Source of the DNA: Dysidea avara
Lineage: Eukaryota > Porifera > Demospongiae > Dictyoceratida > Dysideidae
Length of the DNA stretch: 64,000 bases
Assembly (NCBI RefSeq): GCF_963678975.1
Contig: NC_089274.1
Location: 19,423,633 to 19,487,632 of the forward strand
Direction of reading: 5' to 3'
The position numbers were made by a program, and so were the translations under genes. The notes beneath the pieces were generated by a model. The model worked only from the letters and a program-made list of their open reading frames with translations. It did no database searches and was not told where the DNA came from. Shown in pieces: positions 11,161 through 24,300 of the stretch (position 1 is the first letter of the stretch; each line of letters starts with the position of its first letter).

Positions 11161-12955
11161 CGTGTGACCTGGCACAACTGTTTCACTATGATCCTGCTTA
11201 ATTTTCACTCTAAAAGATCATACATTACCTTAATGGTTACACTGTAGGTGTTTTAAAACTGGGTTTTTGTATGGCAAGAGGTGTGTGTCACTGCAACATA
11301 AAAACTGAAAGTGCATAGCATAGGACAAGTTCTGAACCTTTGCTTGCCATGCAGTAACTATTGTAAATTGTGTTGGCTTTAAATTATGCCCAAGTTCGTT
11401 GACAAATGCCATGTAGAAACTGAAACTGTACCATGTGTAGACCACCTGTAATGTATGTATACTGTGTATACAATAATTTCCTTGCAGTTTAACTAATTAG
11501 CCCTGTATGCTTATTATTTCATTACATGTACTTTTAAAATGGCATAAGGATCATGTACTTTAAAGCATGCACTATTGACATGCATGCTACACAGCAAATA
11601 TAGGACATTAATATTTATGCTTGGTTCCCAATATATTAATTATTGTCACATTAGTTGTCCTGCATGTAAAGCAGGTACCAATGCTTTTGTTTGTTCTTTA
11701 CGACAGCACGTTGAAGTCGCTGGTATAGGGAAGACACACTGAACTATATTCCTGTCAAAGCCAAAAACAATAAACCTTACTGTTTTTTGCATCATTAATT
11801 TTAGCAGGATGGCATAAGGGAACCTCATGCTCTTTGAGACTACTGCACCAGTGTGACATGTTAGCATGCCTCTTATAATATTATGTGCATAGCTCAGCCA
11901 AGTTAGATGATATGTACATGATGTGGTCTATAAATATTTTGTTCAGTTAATCATTATACTTTTATTTTTTTGAAACCATGAACTTTGATGAAGTGATACA
12001 AGTCCTGCGGCTACACATAAGGCCAAAGCCAGTGCAGGATGGCAAGGCTGATTTAGACTATTACCAACAAAAAAAATGATGAAAGGCATTCATGATAATT
12101 GCTGCTTTTTTATCAAGCACTAGCTCCTTTGCAATGAGAGAATTGTTAGTTCATAACCTTCTGTGTAGCAGTGATGCTCTCCATAAGATAGTGGCCAAGG
12201 CAGCCAATATCCACAGTGTGGTATTGGCAGTAAACAACTGGTATTCTGGTTTAACTGTTTTACAGCTTAGTGGCCGCATGTAGGCCACAAGATTGCCATG
12301 TGAAGCACAAAAGGCAGATGAACTCAACTAAAGTAAACACGACACACGACATACTAGAATGGACGGAGGAGAATCTGGTGCACACTTGCCATCCACATCA
12401 GCAAATATTTTGATACCACAGATGCAATCTTGTATTTCAGTTGTGAGGAATGATAGTACATGTATAAAGTAACAGCTATAGAGTACATGATGACAGGTGG
12501 GTCTTGGTGACTGGCAAGGATAACAAGTTGTTCCAGTTTGCATGTGCCAGCAATGCAAATTTGGAAAGTTTATAGGGTATCAGATGAAGCTCAGTTCCAT
12601 ATCAGTGTGATTGGCTTTTACAGGAACTAGCACTGTAGTTAGATCTCTTCTCTGTGTGAACTTAATTGACACCACTTATCAATGCAGTTAACAGGTTAGA
12701 CTTAGTCAAGCCAGAGCATAACTGTTTGCAACATCTCACAAGTGGCTTGCAGAAACTTTGCCATATCTCAAGGAAACAACACTTTGCCAGCAGCATGCAG
12801 TTATACACTCTCTGTACAGTGCAAATTTGAAAACACACACTTGGATATGTTGGCAAGCAAGCGGAGCATACACTGTCTTGAAACTGTTGTGCATGGGGCA
12901 GAATTAAGACACCTAGATGGGTAGTTCCAGATGACATGAGTGGTAGCATCTATTA
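11161..12955. other. No gene recognised
   Basis: About 1.8 kb of AT-rich sequence without an exon, RNA gene or repeat boundary I can support. Confidence 0.4.
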
Positions 12956-12958
12956 ATA

Positions 12959-13473
12959 CAGTGAAATCATGCCACCTATGGGACCCATGATAAGTGGCCC
13001 CATTACTGAGGTGGCCCTATATTTCCGAAAACCTCATTAATGCGGTCATAAAACAAAATGGCCTTATTATTGAGGTCTTCAACAAACCAGCAACTGCCCA
13101 GTTGCGTTGTACAATTGATCTAACACACTATGTAGAATTTATCACAGAGAAAGGTAGAAACATACAATGTACCAATTATTCCAGCAGTACTTGAGACATA
13201 ATGGTTGGAAAAGTATGAAGTATGCTGCCAGAATTATGGGTAGCTACCACTTTCAGTAGTTAAAATATGCACTTAAGAGGCAGCAATTTTTGCAGTGATA
13301 CCTTGCTCTTTACTGAGGGAACATTGCTAGTTTGGTCCTGTGGTATGTGGCCACTGGCCTTAATAATGAGGTGGCCCTATAGTATTAATGAAAATTAAAT
13401 AAATGTAATATAATGGAAAATCCGTTTGGACCTGGCCACTATAATGAGGTGGCCACTATGTGAGGTTTAATTG
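12959..13473. mobile_element. TA-flanked MITE, pogo/Tc1-like, old
   Basis: The left end CAGTGAAATCATGCCACCTA and the mirror of the right end CAATTAAACCTCACATAGTG are diverged inverted repeats. TA lies on both sides. 'gaggtggcc' recurs internally, with subterminal strings such as 'ccactataatgaggtggcca'. There is no coding capacity. Confidence 0.55.
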
Positions 13474-14597
13474 TATTATCCCCCACCTCTAAATAGTGGG
13501 GATTTGACTTTTGAAAAATCAAATTCTCCACCTTTATGCTGGGTGTATGAACTATAGTGGTCAAATCCCCTTGTAGCATGGCTACAACAAGCATGTTATT
13601 TTTATGAAGATTGCAAGTTAAACAAATGCATTTTGGATGGTCAATGCCCCACTAGTAGGGCAGAACTTAATTTCAGATTAAATACCCCACTAATCTTCTG
13701 GGAAGGGGTTGTGGAGGTTAGTGCATTAGGTATTTAGTCATAAGATTTTCCATTTTGGTGATGGTTGATGGTCCAACACTATCCACAACGAACATAATTC
13801 CTGCCGGTAAGTCCATGATACTTGGCATTCAGGTTTCACTGTTGACACACAACTTCCTCAGTGAAGCCTAGAAAATTTGATGCATGCATCATCATCATCA
13901 TGAACCTTTAAGTGCTTTGAAGACAGAACTGGCTCTTCCTTTCAGCAAGGGGCCTGCAGTTCAAGTTGAATCCTGGGGTTGCAGCCTAGAGATTTTTATC
14001 CCCTTTCTTTGGTCCATTTTCTTATTATTAGCTGAGTTAAGATATCTTAAAGTCTCCAATTTCAGTTTTTTAGGTTAGGAAATCCAAAGGCTACAGTGCA
14101 AGTTGCTGTCAGACCTTACTCAAATAATAATAAGTGCTTGGTCTAGCTATAGCTATAGCAAACATAGATTTTGTTGACTGAATGCAACATTCTATTATGT
14201 TCCACATGGCTAGATGATATTAAAGTCAAGATCTAGGTAGGCCCGGCCGGAAGAGTTGCAGAAACTCGTCTAGAGTGTTAGTGTGTTAAACTCTAATAAA
14301 GCAGTCGTTTTTATAACTCTACGGCACGAATCGTCACGTCGCGGCACGAATCATCACGTCACGCGTAGCTACGTCATAATAACGTAATGTGTTGAACTGT
14401 AAAGGTTGTGGACTTTAGACTGCACCCGAACTCTGGAACTAGACTGGAATTTGCTGTTTATGGCAGTATCACATTGATATCAAATGCAATAAATAGGCTG
14501 GATGTTGTTCTCCACTCTATAGTGCTGCAAGCGAGCGATCAAAAGTGGTGATCTCACGTGAAGGAAATAGTTATAAAAATCTCTACGATTACAAGCG
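13474..14597. other. Intergenic, Rab-like copy 2 promoter at right end
   Basis: No gene is seen. 13480-13700 has repeated 'tagtggggatttgac'-like strings. At 14284-14312 'aactctaataaagcagtcg' is a degenerate copy of the dispersed CTCTATTAGAG motif. 14320-14400 carries CGTCACG repeats. 14440-14475 matches the 5' flank of copy 1. Confidence 0.45.
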
Positions 14598-16447
14598 ATG
14601 AGTGAAGTTCAGAAGGCAAGACCTCTCAAGATCGTATTGCTGGGGGATGTGAAAGTTGGGAAGAGTTCTTTGATAGACAAGTACCAGCGGCAAAATCCTA
14701 CTGTATCCTAGCTAGCTATAGATTTAAGCAGGATAGCTATGTAGGGACTAGGATTGGTGTAATAACATGTGTATGATGTAGCTGCACATGATTGAACATG
14801 ACCACGTGATCATCCAGGCTGAAAACTACAGTCCTTAACGTATAACTAGGCAAGTACTGATGGGGTGAGACATAATGACAAAGATTATGTCATCCAACTC
14901 TGGGATGTTTCAGGTGTGCTAACATTAATTAGCACTCATTACTTGTTACAATTGTCGTATGTCTTAATTTAGGTGGACGATGTCAACTACCAGTAAGTGT
15001 GTGTTACAAGATGTTGTGTTTATACTAATTTTCACTATTATAGTTGATCATGTAGTGCTTAGGATTTTTCACCGTGTACTGCTAGTTATGTGTTAGTTAT
15101 GCCTTCCAATGCTCACTATACACTCATGATTTGTAATGTGTATAGTACATGTGCAAATTTGCGAGCACATTGTTTGGTCAGCAATGGACCTGTTACGTGT
15201 ACTGTGATGGCCTAAAAGCTGGACTTATATCATGGGTTCAGTATTTCTGGGGAAAAAAATTGTTGCATGCTGAGTCTCCTCAAAGTAGATTTTCTGGCTT
15301 TGGCAAAATAAAATTTGGTTAATTCAAGTCATTGCTTTAGGTCGCCAAATGTTCCTGTCTATGTTTCTTGTACACTCAATCTTCTATCTTTGCCAAGGAA
15401 ACAATTGCAATAGCAAGTTGTTTTGCAGGTTGCTTCACAGGATGAATTAATTTGTAATTCTAGTGTCTCTTTTGCTGTCAGCTGCGTATAGTATTATAGT
15501 GCATTACGTTGTTTATGAGGCATGGGTGAATATAGCCAGCTCCAATCCTTGGTGGTCTGACTAGGTTCTAATCACCTATACCATGGTCTTGGGTGCATGG
15601 ATAAACATTGTTTACACCACAGGGTTATTCTCCATGGCAGCATAACTACTGCAAAGAAGCGATGGGTGTCATTTATGTGTACGATGTACAGACAAAGTTC
15701 TCACTACAAAACCTCAGCTGGTACAGAAAGGCATATAATTCACTTGTGACACAGCTAAATGGAGACCCCATACCAGCTGTGTTGGTGGGAAATAAGGTAA
15801 CAATATTGTTGGTGTACTATATGGGTGATATAGTGCACATATATACATGCACTCACATATGTAACATCACACATATGCGCACGCACACATACAACACAGA
15901 GTCAAGATTAGCAACACATTCAAGTTTAGTTCAAGTTATATCTCTTAAAATGATTTTGGAGCAACCGTTTCTTATCCACCTATACAGCCAACACAACACT
16001 CACCACTTGGATATGTACACAAATATTACACATACACAAGCATAAGAGAAGCTGGTTTAAGAATTCCAATATGATTAAAAATAATTATTCTGTAGGTTAA
16101 AGTTTAATTAATTAATTTTTGATTCCATGTTACATATTTTTTGCATTGTATAGCATGATGTTGGTGAATTGGATGGGTCTGAAGTGTGTGAACAGTTAGG
16201 TATAGAGAAATGGTTCTACGTCTCTGCTAACACTGGTGAAAATGTTAATGAAGCTTTTGAGTACCTTATTAAAAAGGTGACCTCCTATTAAGTATATGTA
16301 AGGGTGTGACTTCCTTTTCAGGTTGCATATTTACAAAATGATGACCTTGATTTTGCCAAACTAAACTCTGAGAATTTTGATCTCTATGACAACAAAACTG
16401 ATTCACCAAGCAAGAGCTACTCCGTGCTACCGTGTACTGTTCTATAA
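14598..16447 (+). CDS. Rab-like small GTPase, copy 2 (intact)
   Basis: Six exons: 14598-14702, 14850-14913, 14973-14992 (20 nt), 15623-15796, 16154-16276 and 16322-16447. All have GT-AG borders and join in phase to 203 codons, a normal Rab length. Motifs are GDVKVGKS (G1), WDVSG (G3), GNKHDVG (G4, NKxD) and VSANTG (G5). The C-terminus CTVL is a CaaX prenylation signal. It presumably cycles between GTP and GDP on a membrane. Two features are odd. The stretch between the switch I Thr and WDVSG is about seven residues shorter than in Rabs. G3 continues SGGRC instead of AGQER, so the catalytic Gln is absent and intrinsic hydrolysis may be weak. PIPAVLVGNK and KWFYVSAN resemble Rab32/38. Subfamily is uncertain; GTPase identity is firm. 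Confidence 0.85.
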
Positions 16448-16494
16448 ATTTCTTATATACAACATTCTTTAATTGTCACAATCACTCTGCATGA

Positions 16495-16500
16495 AATAAA
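16495..16500 (+). terminator. Poly(A) signal of Rab-like copy 2
   Basis: AATAAA lies 48 bp after the stop codon of copy 2. Confidence 0.6.
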
Positions 16501-16739
16501 CTGTCACTGTCAATCATATATATTGCACTTGGACATATCAACATGAATTAAAAAGCAAATTGTACAAAAAGCTCAAGTACATAAATATCATATAATTATA
16601 GCATTATTTCAGTTTTGTTCAAATTTTGACCATTAGTAATGCCAGACCAGATGTTGAATTACAGATTAAAGTCTGATATGCACTAGAGGTGGTAAGAAGG
16701 TGAATGAGTGAAGGGTCGCAATGAAACTTAATAGAGTTG

Positions 16740-18240
16740 GAAGCATACAATCCTATATTCTGGAGGTCTGCCTTCAGATTTCTCTGCATGAGATTCTTTT
16801 TCCTGGTGCTAAATGCAATCACCTATACCATCACTATGGACAATGAAATGTTCCTAGGGCCACTCAGTTGTGAGACTTGTTTCTGGGGAAGCATCCGAAG
16901 GAAGGTCTATAAGAGATGGAACTGACCAGATACAATTGCAATTTGTCACCTACCGTAGTAAAGCTCTGAGATACTGAGACTATTTTCACTGTGTTGTATA
17001 CTACTATACTGTAAGAGATATTAGTGATTAAAAGTGGTTGACTACTTGATAAAAGTATCTTTTGTTACAAGCATTAATTGACCAATATAATGAAAAATGG
17101 GGAGTGTTTTCACTGCCTATGAGATAATATGCATGCACACAAGTATAAATTTGAAAGCTGATGCATTGTTACTCAGATGTCTGCAGTGTGAGTTACACTA
17201 CAATATGTTTATAACTACCACTTATTTGTTCATACATTGTTGCAAAGTATAGTTTAAAATAATGTACATGGTGTTTTTATGATTATGTTACTGCCCAAAA
17301 GGACCTTCTCATATCTTATTACTGCGAGTTAATAATAGTAACCTCCCATATGTATGCCAGTGCTACTAAGAGTGTTGAGGGCAAATCAAGAATGTGGAGC
17401 CCTATAACTGGGTAAGCTTAGTGTGCAACTAGCATGCTTCCTGAAGCATACCAATGTAGGGGGGTCTGGGGGCATGCTCCCCCAGGAAATTTTTGAAAAT
17501 TAGTCTCTCTGAAAAGTGATTTCAGAAGTTTGTCACAATATAATTATTAATGACTCCCTGTATTCACAGGATTTAGCCTTCTCACAGGTCCCTAGTGAGA
17601 TAGTGTTCACAGATAATGACTTGGCTGTTGTATTAGGGTGACTGCTCTATTAGGGTATCTCAAACTGCCAAATACTTATCACCTAGGAAAAGTTTAAACA
17701 ATATCCCCTCTGAAATTGATTGTGAGAGACCGATTGTAACAGTTGTTGCTATAGCTGAATATATTTGCCTGACTGTTGTATTAGGGTGACTGTTCTATTA
17801 GAGTATCTGGATCTTTCGATGTCCAATTATTAATGCTCAGCTCCTGGGACCCCCAACAAAAATTGCCCCAGTTTCTCCCCTCCCCCCTGTCAGTGGCCCG
17901 GCTGCATGCTGTTCTTATTTGTGCCCTGCTGTGTCTGTACCACCTATCAGTTATATTATGCATAGCTAAACGTGGTACCAAATTCAACATGATGAAATGC
18001 TGCATGGTAAACAAACACCATGATATCTCGGAAATCGTTGTTCTATTCTTGATTACATGGTAGCCCTACCTATCACCCGACAGATGCACTATTAACTTTG
18101 ACTCTGTGGTAAACTTACAGGTTATCTGGTCCAGCTGGGTAAGGTTAATGTTCTTTGGCCAACCATATGACTTCAGACTGACAGACATGCACTGTTGGTA
18201 CATTATTGTAACACTGCACTGGATAATATGATCTCATGCA
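16740..18240 (+). repeat. Old segmental duplication, copy A
   Basis: Patches match 41520-44130 in the same order and orientation. Examples are 'ccactcagttgtgag...ttctggggaagcatc' with 41580-41620, 'aaattgaaagctgatg'-type strings near 17150 with 41795, 'gaccttctcat...taatagtaacctcc' at 17302-17347 with 41953-41988, 'gccctgctg' at 17933 with 42019, and the kinase-exon remnant at 18062. Later insertions make copy B longer. Confidence 0.55.
18062..18235 (-). pseudogene. Decayed fragment of the pseudouridine-kinase penultimate exon
   Basis: This aligns with 43940-44110, the exon ending in the GAGD motif of the fusion gene. Shared strings include 'agatgcacta.taactttgact', 'atctggtcc.gctgggta', 'tctttggccaaccat' and 'cactgttggtacatta'. 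The match includes the intronic side of the splice donor ('ccctacct'), so it arose by genomic duplication, not by retroposition. No open frame remains. Confidence 0.7.
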
Positions 18241-18873
18241 CTAGGAGTTAATTTGTAGGGTTAAGTGCATAGCAAATCCTTCACTAAAATTTATGGGCAT
18301 GTAGGTACACATTATGTACAAACTCAGTTGTCAGTAAGTTAAAAGTCATGAAGAACCTGAAACAGTTTTAGCTACATGTAGCTACAGCCTGCAGGATGAG
18401 TACTACTAGCACCACTGACATAGTATGCAGCTGTGTGGTAAACATATAGATTTGCAGGATAGCATGCATGCACATGCTACCAGCATGAATGGTGTGAAGT
18501 AGGCCAGGCAAAGTTGATTTATAGCTGCCCACATCATCTTCCTCTTAATTTATTACTGTTATAATTGATCACATGCACTAGCATTTCGATGTTTACTAGA
18601 CATTTTCAGTTAAGCTTCCTGCTTCAGAAAGGTTGCATATAAAGTTTAAGAATAAGCTTTAAGATAATTCTTCTAGTGACAGATAGCCTGATTTTGAGTC
18701 ATGTTTCCTTAATAATGAAAAATGACTGTGCCCACCCACATCAAAATAGAGGAAGTGGCTTAGCAACTTACTTTGCCTGACCTTATATAAGGCTTTGACA
18801 TCTCATTAGGTGAACTAGAATGGAAGAGCATAAATTGTACACTGATCTGGACACAATGAGGACACCACATGCA

Positions 18874-18948
18874 TAGCTCTGGTATATTGCAGATCCTATC
18901 CACTGGGCTTAAAGCCCCAGTGGATAGGATCTGCAATGTACCAGACTA
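18874..18948. mobile_element. Short palindromic MITE, TAGTCTGG family
   Basis: Two 36-bp arms pair almost perfectly around 18910 (GATCCTATCCACTGG and its mirror). The same arms occur at 39131-39253 around a larger centre. Target duplication is not clear here. Confidence 0.65.
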
Positions 18949-19029
18949 ATACATCAGAGCATATACTGAGGCACTAGCTGTAGTGTATCTGTACACACTC
19001 ACATATCATGATTGTAATATATCTTATTG

Positions 19030-19345
19030 GGGTAGGTACCAATCATCCAATGCTAACAGCTCTGCTGTCCTAAAAAAAAACTGTGCTATTGTTTTAACCA
19101 AACCTTTACATTATTTATTTTCACATGCCATTTACGAAATGGCAGATACATTGCATCACCCCTATTTTCAAAACTGGCAACAAAAGTTGTATTACTAATT
19201 ATAGACCCATATCCCTACTCTGCATTGTGTCCAAGGTACTGGAACATATTATTCATTAAAAAAGTTACAAATCTATTTCTAGTTGTATCTCTACCTCATA
19301 ATTTGGATCCATGAAAGGGCGCTCAACAACTTCTTGTCTTCCTAC
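19030..19345 (+). mobile_element. LINE reverse transcriptase fragment (fingers domain)
   Basis: The plus strand reads TPIFKTGNKSCITNYRPISL, then LCIVSKVLEHIIH, the NYRPISLL motif of non-LTR RTs. SAIVLTKPLHYLF-like sequence lies upstream in another frame and GSMKGRSTTSCL downstream. The frame is broken several times. It is a decayed partial LINE. Confidence 0.75.
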
Positions 19346-19554
19346 AATGAACGAGCCTTTGTTTTAGCATCAGAAGTAGAGTCCAAAAGAGATGAAAAAT
19401 GGTGTCCGTAAGTTAACCCATTTTTAGTGTCAGATACTGTATGTATACTATGTATAGAGCCCAGATAACACAGGGTTTTTTTTGCCCTCCAGTGCCTAAC
19501 TGGTAAAGAGGATAAGAATAACAACATTTCCCTACTTAGGTGGCCTCCCCAAAG

Positions 19555-19680
19555 TTGGCTCTGAGTGTGGCACTTGGCCAGAATTTGGGTGGCCTGTGGA
19601 TCAAGTCACGATACAAATCAGTAATGTAAACTAAGAACAAAAGTGGGCCGAGGATGCTCCCCTGATAAAACTGGAAGTAG
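19555..19680 (-). mobile_element. LINE reverse transcriptase fragment (QGSILGPLLF)
   Basis: The minus strand at about 19603-19665 reads QGSILGPLLFLVYITDLYRD, the RT motif just before the catalytic YxDD block. It points opposite to the fragment at 19030-19345, so the two are separate insertions or an inverted pair. Confidence 0.75.
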
Positions 19681-20206
19681 AGTTGAGAGGAACCATTGAG
19701 TCATACACATTGGTATCTATTATAGAGGTATGGTTACCACTACCATAGGAAAAAATAGATTACATCTGTTTGGGTTTTGTGCTCGTAAATATCTTTGCAG
19801 TTTCCTCCTCAGAGTCTGGTGCGTGGCTTGGTGTTCTACCTGTACCTTCCTTGGGCACTAAGCTGGATAATGAATCTTTGAGGATTGCTCTTGGTCTACG
19901 TCTTGGTGCACCCATCGTTGTTGAGCATACGTGTGTTTGTGTCAGAAAAGTTGATGTTTTTGACTTCTTCGAACTTTCAACAGCTTACCAGTAATTGACT
20001 TAACTCAACCTTTTGTTACCATTAAATTGCAACTAACTAAAATCCTATGGCAACACTTATAAGGAACTTCGATCCAGACAACCACCACTTTACATGTAGC
20101 ATCTACTCCAAACATCCCAAGCCACCCAACTTTGATACACTTAGCAGCTAATTTTAATTATAGAGCTAAGTAATAATAAATACTTAATTTAATGTCAAGT
20201 GGGGTC
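19681..20206. other. No gene recognised
   Basis: An open frame at 19770-19994 has no family resemblance. I see nothing else bounded. Confidence 0.35.
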
Positions 20207-20214
20207 TCACGTGT

Positions 20215-20546
20215 CAGTGTTGCCATGCTGTGAATAAAGTTCATAGATTTATGAACTTTTTGTCTTGTTTGTGAACCTGAAATAATCTATGAACTTTTTA
20301 TGAACTTTTGGCTGGTTTGTGAACCTGAAATAATCTATGAACTTTTTTATAAATCTGTGAACTTTTTATGAACTTTTGGCAATTTTTTTTTTTTTTTTTT
20401 GCTCTTCGGTGCCCTACTAACCCAGAGATCCACCTATTTATAATGTGTAGGCTAGTTTTCGGAAAGTGACTATGGATTTATGAACTTTTTATGAACAAAT
20501 TTATTTTTTCACATGAACATTTGGAGCAAATCATCTGGCAACACTG
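20215..20546. mobile_element. hAT-type MITE with intact 8-bp target duplication
   Basis: The element is 332 bp and begins CAGTGTTGCCATG and ends ATCTGGCAACACTG. TCACGTGT stands directly on both sides (20207-20214 and 20547-20554). Inside are several tandem 'tgaactttttatgaac' blocks and a T-rich run. The second copy is at 9891-10179. hAT transposases make 8-bp duplications and favour such CAG...CTG ends. Confidence 0.9.
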
Positions 20547-20689
20547 TCACGTGTTACCAGATTACTTTTAGTGCAATTGTACTATATATACACTAACTCA
20601 CTATTATTGTCGTACAACCATGTACACCTGCATCTTATCATCTGTAAGACATCTCTTCTCCCATAAAATATTGAATCTGTGAATCAGTT

Positions 20690-21235
20690 ATTAATTGTGC
20701 CAAATATTTTGAGTTACTATTACTAGTAATCTGTCATGGTCTGAACACATCAACGAGATAAAACAAAGTCAATCCTTCTTACAAAGAAACCCCAACCATC
20801 TGTCAAGTCATATCAAGTCAGAGATATAAACAGAATTGAAATAGTCCAATGTCACTCTGCAAGGTGTATACATAGCAGCTTTAACAGAACAACTAGTGTT
20901 ACAATATTGTTAAACCATCTGAACTGGCCAACTTTAGAGCTTAGAAGAAATCAAGCCAAGCTACATAATGTTTTACAAAATCATCAATTAATCTTAGTGC
21001 CTTGTGACCATCTTACCCATGCAGTCATTTACATCCACCCAGGGTCACAGGATGAAGTATATATAATACACAGCTGGCAGCTAGAACAAACACATACCTG
21101 CACTCCTTCTACCATCAGACTATGGAACACCCTCCCAGAAGAAATTGAATTCACCAGACTTTGTTCACTTCAACGTACTTTTAGAAATTCATTAGTCAAA
21201 TGTTTACATGTACCATATACTTGATTCTGAGTTCT
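20690..21235 (+). mobile_element. LINE RT C-terminal fragment
   Basis: The frame at 20907-21224 reads MLNHLNWPTLELRRNQAKLH and, near the end, TIRLWNTLPEEIEF with FRNSLVKCL. This is the conserved C-terminus of CR1/L2/jockey-like RTs ('RLWNSLP...'). Upstream, 'NLSWSEHINEI' (about 20730) is the preceding conserved block in another frame. Confidence 0.8.
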
Positions 21236-21350
21236 GTACAATACAAATAAGTTGATAAACTACTTGAGTACTTTTAGTTCTGAATGCTTGACATCTAGTG
21301 CAGAATACACAATTTTACAGAATACAGAATGACAATGAAATACAACAAGT

Positions 21351-24300
21351 TCACATTACAGTACATGGTGTAGAATAGTTCTTGCTTGGTAGAGAAGTCA
21401 TGTTATCATAGAGATCAAAACTCTGGGACCTTAATTTAGTAACATCATCAAATTCATTACTTGGCAAATACGCAACCTGCAAAAAGAAATTCATACCATT
21501 ACATACTTTAAGGGGCAATGTTTGGTTACCTTTTTAATGAGATACTCAAAAGCTTCACTAACATTTTCACCAGTGTTAGCAGAGACATGGAACCATTTCT
21601 CTATCCCTAACTGATCACACATTGCAGACCCATCCAATTCACCAACATCATACTATACAATACACAGCATCATCATGATGAATCTGCACATCCTATATAT
21701 AAAACATATGCTATACTTAGAGGAGAGATTAGGGATTTTTCATTGCCATTCAGATCAACAGGTTGATACCAAGTGCATTATAATGAAATATCCTTCATAA
21801 AATCCTTGCAAACCTAATTCTGTCAGTCACCCTACCACACCACTAGCAAAGAAACAAGCCTCAATACTGCATGAGCACCATGTACTTGATTGCACAATAA
21901 CATGTGGCAACCTGTGAGTGTGATTGTGTATAGGTGGCTGAATGTTGTTTTGTTCCATCTCAACCTTTTTGACTAATCATTTTGAAATCTCACATTCTTG
22001 CCACTAAAGCCATACAAGGAAAAGTTGCTGGTGACATGTCCACATATTGAATTGACACATCTTATATAAACTGTTTAAAAATGGGATAGAAGCCCCAGCT
22101 ACAGTAGAGTTTGTGCATGGCGAACTTAGCATACAATATAATATTGTTACCTTATTTCCCACCAACACAGCTGGTATGGGGTCTCCATTTAGTTGTGTCA
22201 CAAGAAAATTAAGTTCCGTCCTGTACCAGCTGAGGTTTTGTAGTGAGAGCTTTGTCTGAACATCATACACAAACATGACACCCATCGCTTCTCTGCAGTA
22301 GTTACGTTGCCATGGAGAATAATCCTGTGGTGTAAACAATGTGTGCACATCTATTTTTCCACACATCACATCTACTTGAATGGTAGCTGGATTTCTCTAA
22401 ACCACCATTTTATTGGATCAGTAACTCTTAGCAGTTAGAAATATATATTTCCATAAAAGATCTTACAAGATCACAATACATGTGATCACAATACATGTGA
22501 TCACAATACATGTGATCACAATACATGTGATCACAATACATGTGATCACAATACATGTGATCTCAATACATGTGATCACAATACATGTGATCTCAATACA
22601 TGTGATCACAATACATGTGATCACAATACATGTGCTATTTTGTATTCCTATTCTTTTTTGTGGCAACGAATAATCTTATTTCTGTCATAAAATCATCATA
22701 GAATATCCTTTTCTGTTCCAATTCTTTTGTTGCGGCTATCCAATACAATACCAAAAACTGTGAAGAAATTTATCAGTTTTGGACAAAAATTAATGAAAAT
22801 GTTGTTACATTTAAACCCATTACAGTCTTAAGTGGATTACAGTGGAACCCCTCTTAAGGACACTCCTGAGTTGAGGACAGCCTCTAAATAAAGGACATAT
22901 GTCTAGGTCCAAAATCAATAGCACCAGTGCATTATGAACCCCTGGATAAAGGACACCTCTTCATGAAGGACAAAAATAAATTCCCCTGTCTTAGAGGGGT
23001 TCCACTGTATAACTTTCATTGGATGAATGATGCTTGTCAGACCACTGGCAAATAGCAGAGTTGGCTGTGCCACACTTAATAACCAGATTTCAAAACATGA
23101 TGCACTCACTACACAGCAAAGACACTATTAGTAGTGCTAACCGATATTTTATTTTGCCAACATCTATAATTACGTACACTGCACATTCAAATGAGTGTAG
23201 AGATCCAATTATTTGGTGCTTTTACCTGCCATTAATTCAAATGATTAATACTTTGGGTAGTTATGGCCAGTGTTGGACAAGTTACTTTGTAAAAGTAACT
23301 AGTTACATATTACTTGCAACTGAACTATTTAGTTACAGTTACATATTACCCATAAAATAAAGTAACTGTAATAATAATTACTTTGTGTCCACAGCCTTAA
23401 GCTGTCACGTGTGAAACCATCACCTTATCACGTGACATGATTGCGTTGTTGGACAATATGCAAATCTTGGTTATAAGTAAGAAGCTGGTGAATAAGCTTC
23501 AATCAGTAGGCCTCGTTACTTCGTTGTGGCTAGGCGTTACTCAGAGGATAACTAACGAGATTAGTAACTTCGTTACTTGTAGTAATAATATTACGTAATA
23601 TTAGACTCGTTACAGTAACTATACTACTTAGGTAACGTGTTACATTTGTAAGTAAAGTAACTTGCATTATTTTACCTGTTTTTTATAGCGTATTTCATTA
23701 TATTACTTTGTTACCACAAAAGTAATAATATTACATAACGCGTTACTCCCAACACTGGTTATGGCCCAAGGATACTTGAGCATTTTTAACTGTTTATTCT
23801 ATTACTTCATAATATAGTTGTCTTATTTCCTTTCTAAAGAAATAACAGTGTTTGTAATCAAATTAGTAAATTGTTACATGTGTGCATTTCTTCAAACACA
23901 TATTCTGTACAGCATGGAGAAGGTTGTGTTGGTGTTCTAGAAGGGCATTTTACTACTCATTCAAAACTTGCTATTGAGAATTGTAAACCAAAGTGGTCTA
24001 AAATATAACGTCAAGTTTTACTATTAGATCTTTTGAATTATGATGTACTATAAACAGCTTAAAATCAATTCCATGCTATTTTGATATTCATAGCTTACTT
24101 ATACTATTTGGTTGAAAAACCTTGTCGACAGCCATTATTTCTTGTCCTGTATAGAATATTTTATACTAAGGCCACATAAACTTAATTATTAGTTCTCATC
24201 CTTCTGTACTCAAAATAGCTGAGTGTGGGAGGGCAGATTTTTATTTTATTTTATTTTACACTAATTAGATAGCTGAATTAGCTAGCTAAAATGACTTGAA

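Noticed and set aside
22463-22673. Open frames on both strands encoding ITCIV or ITIHV repeats
   Set aside because: The 15-bp unit lacks stops by chance; there is no start context, splice support or family.
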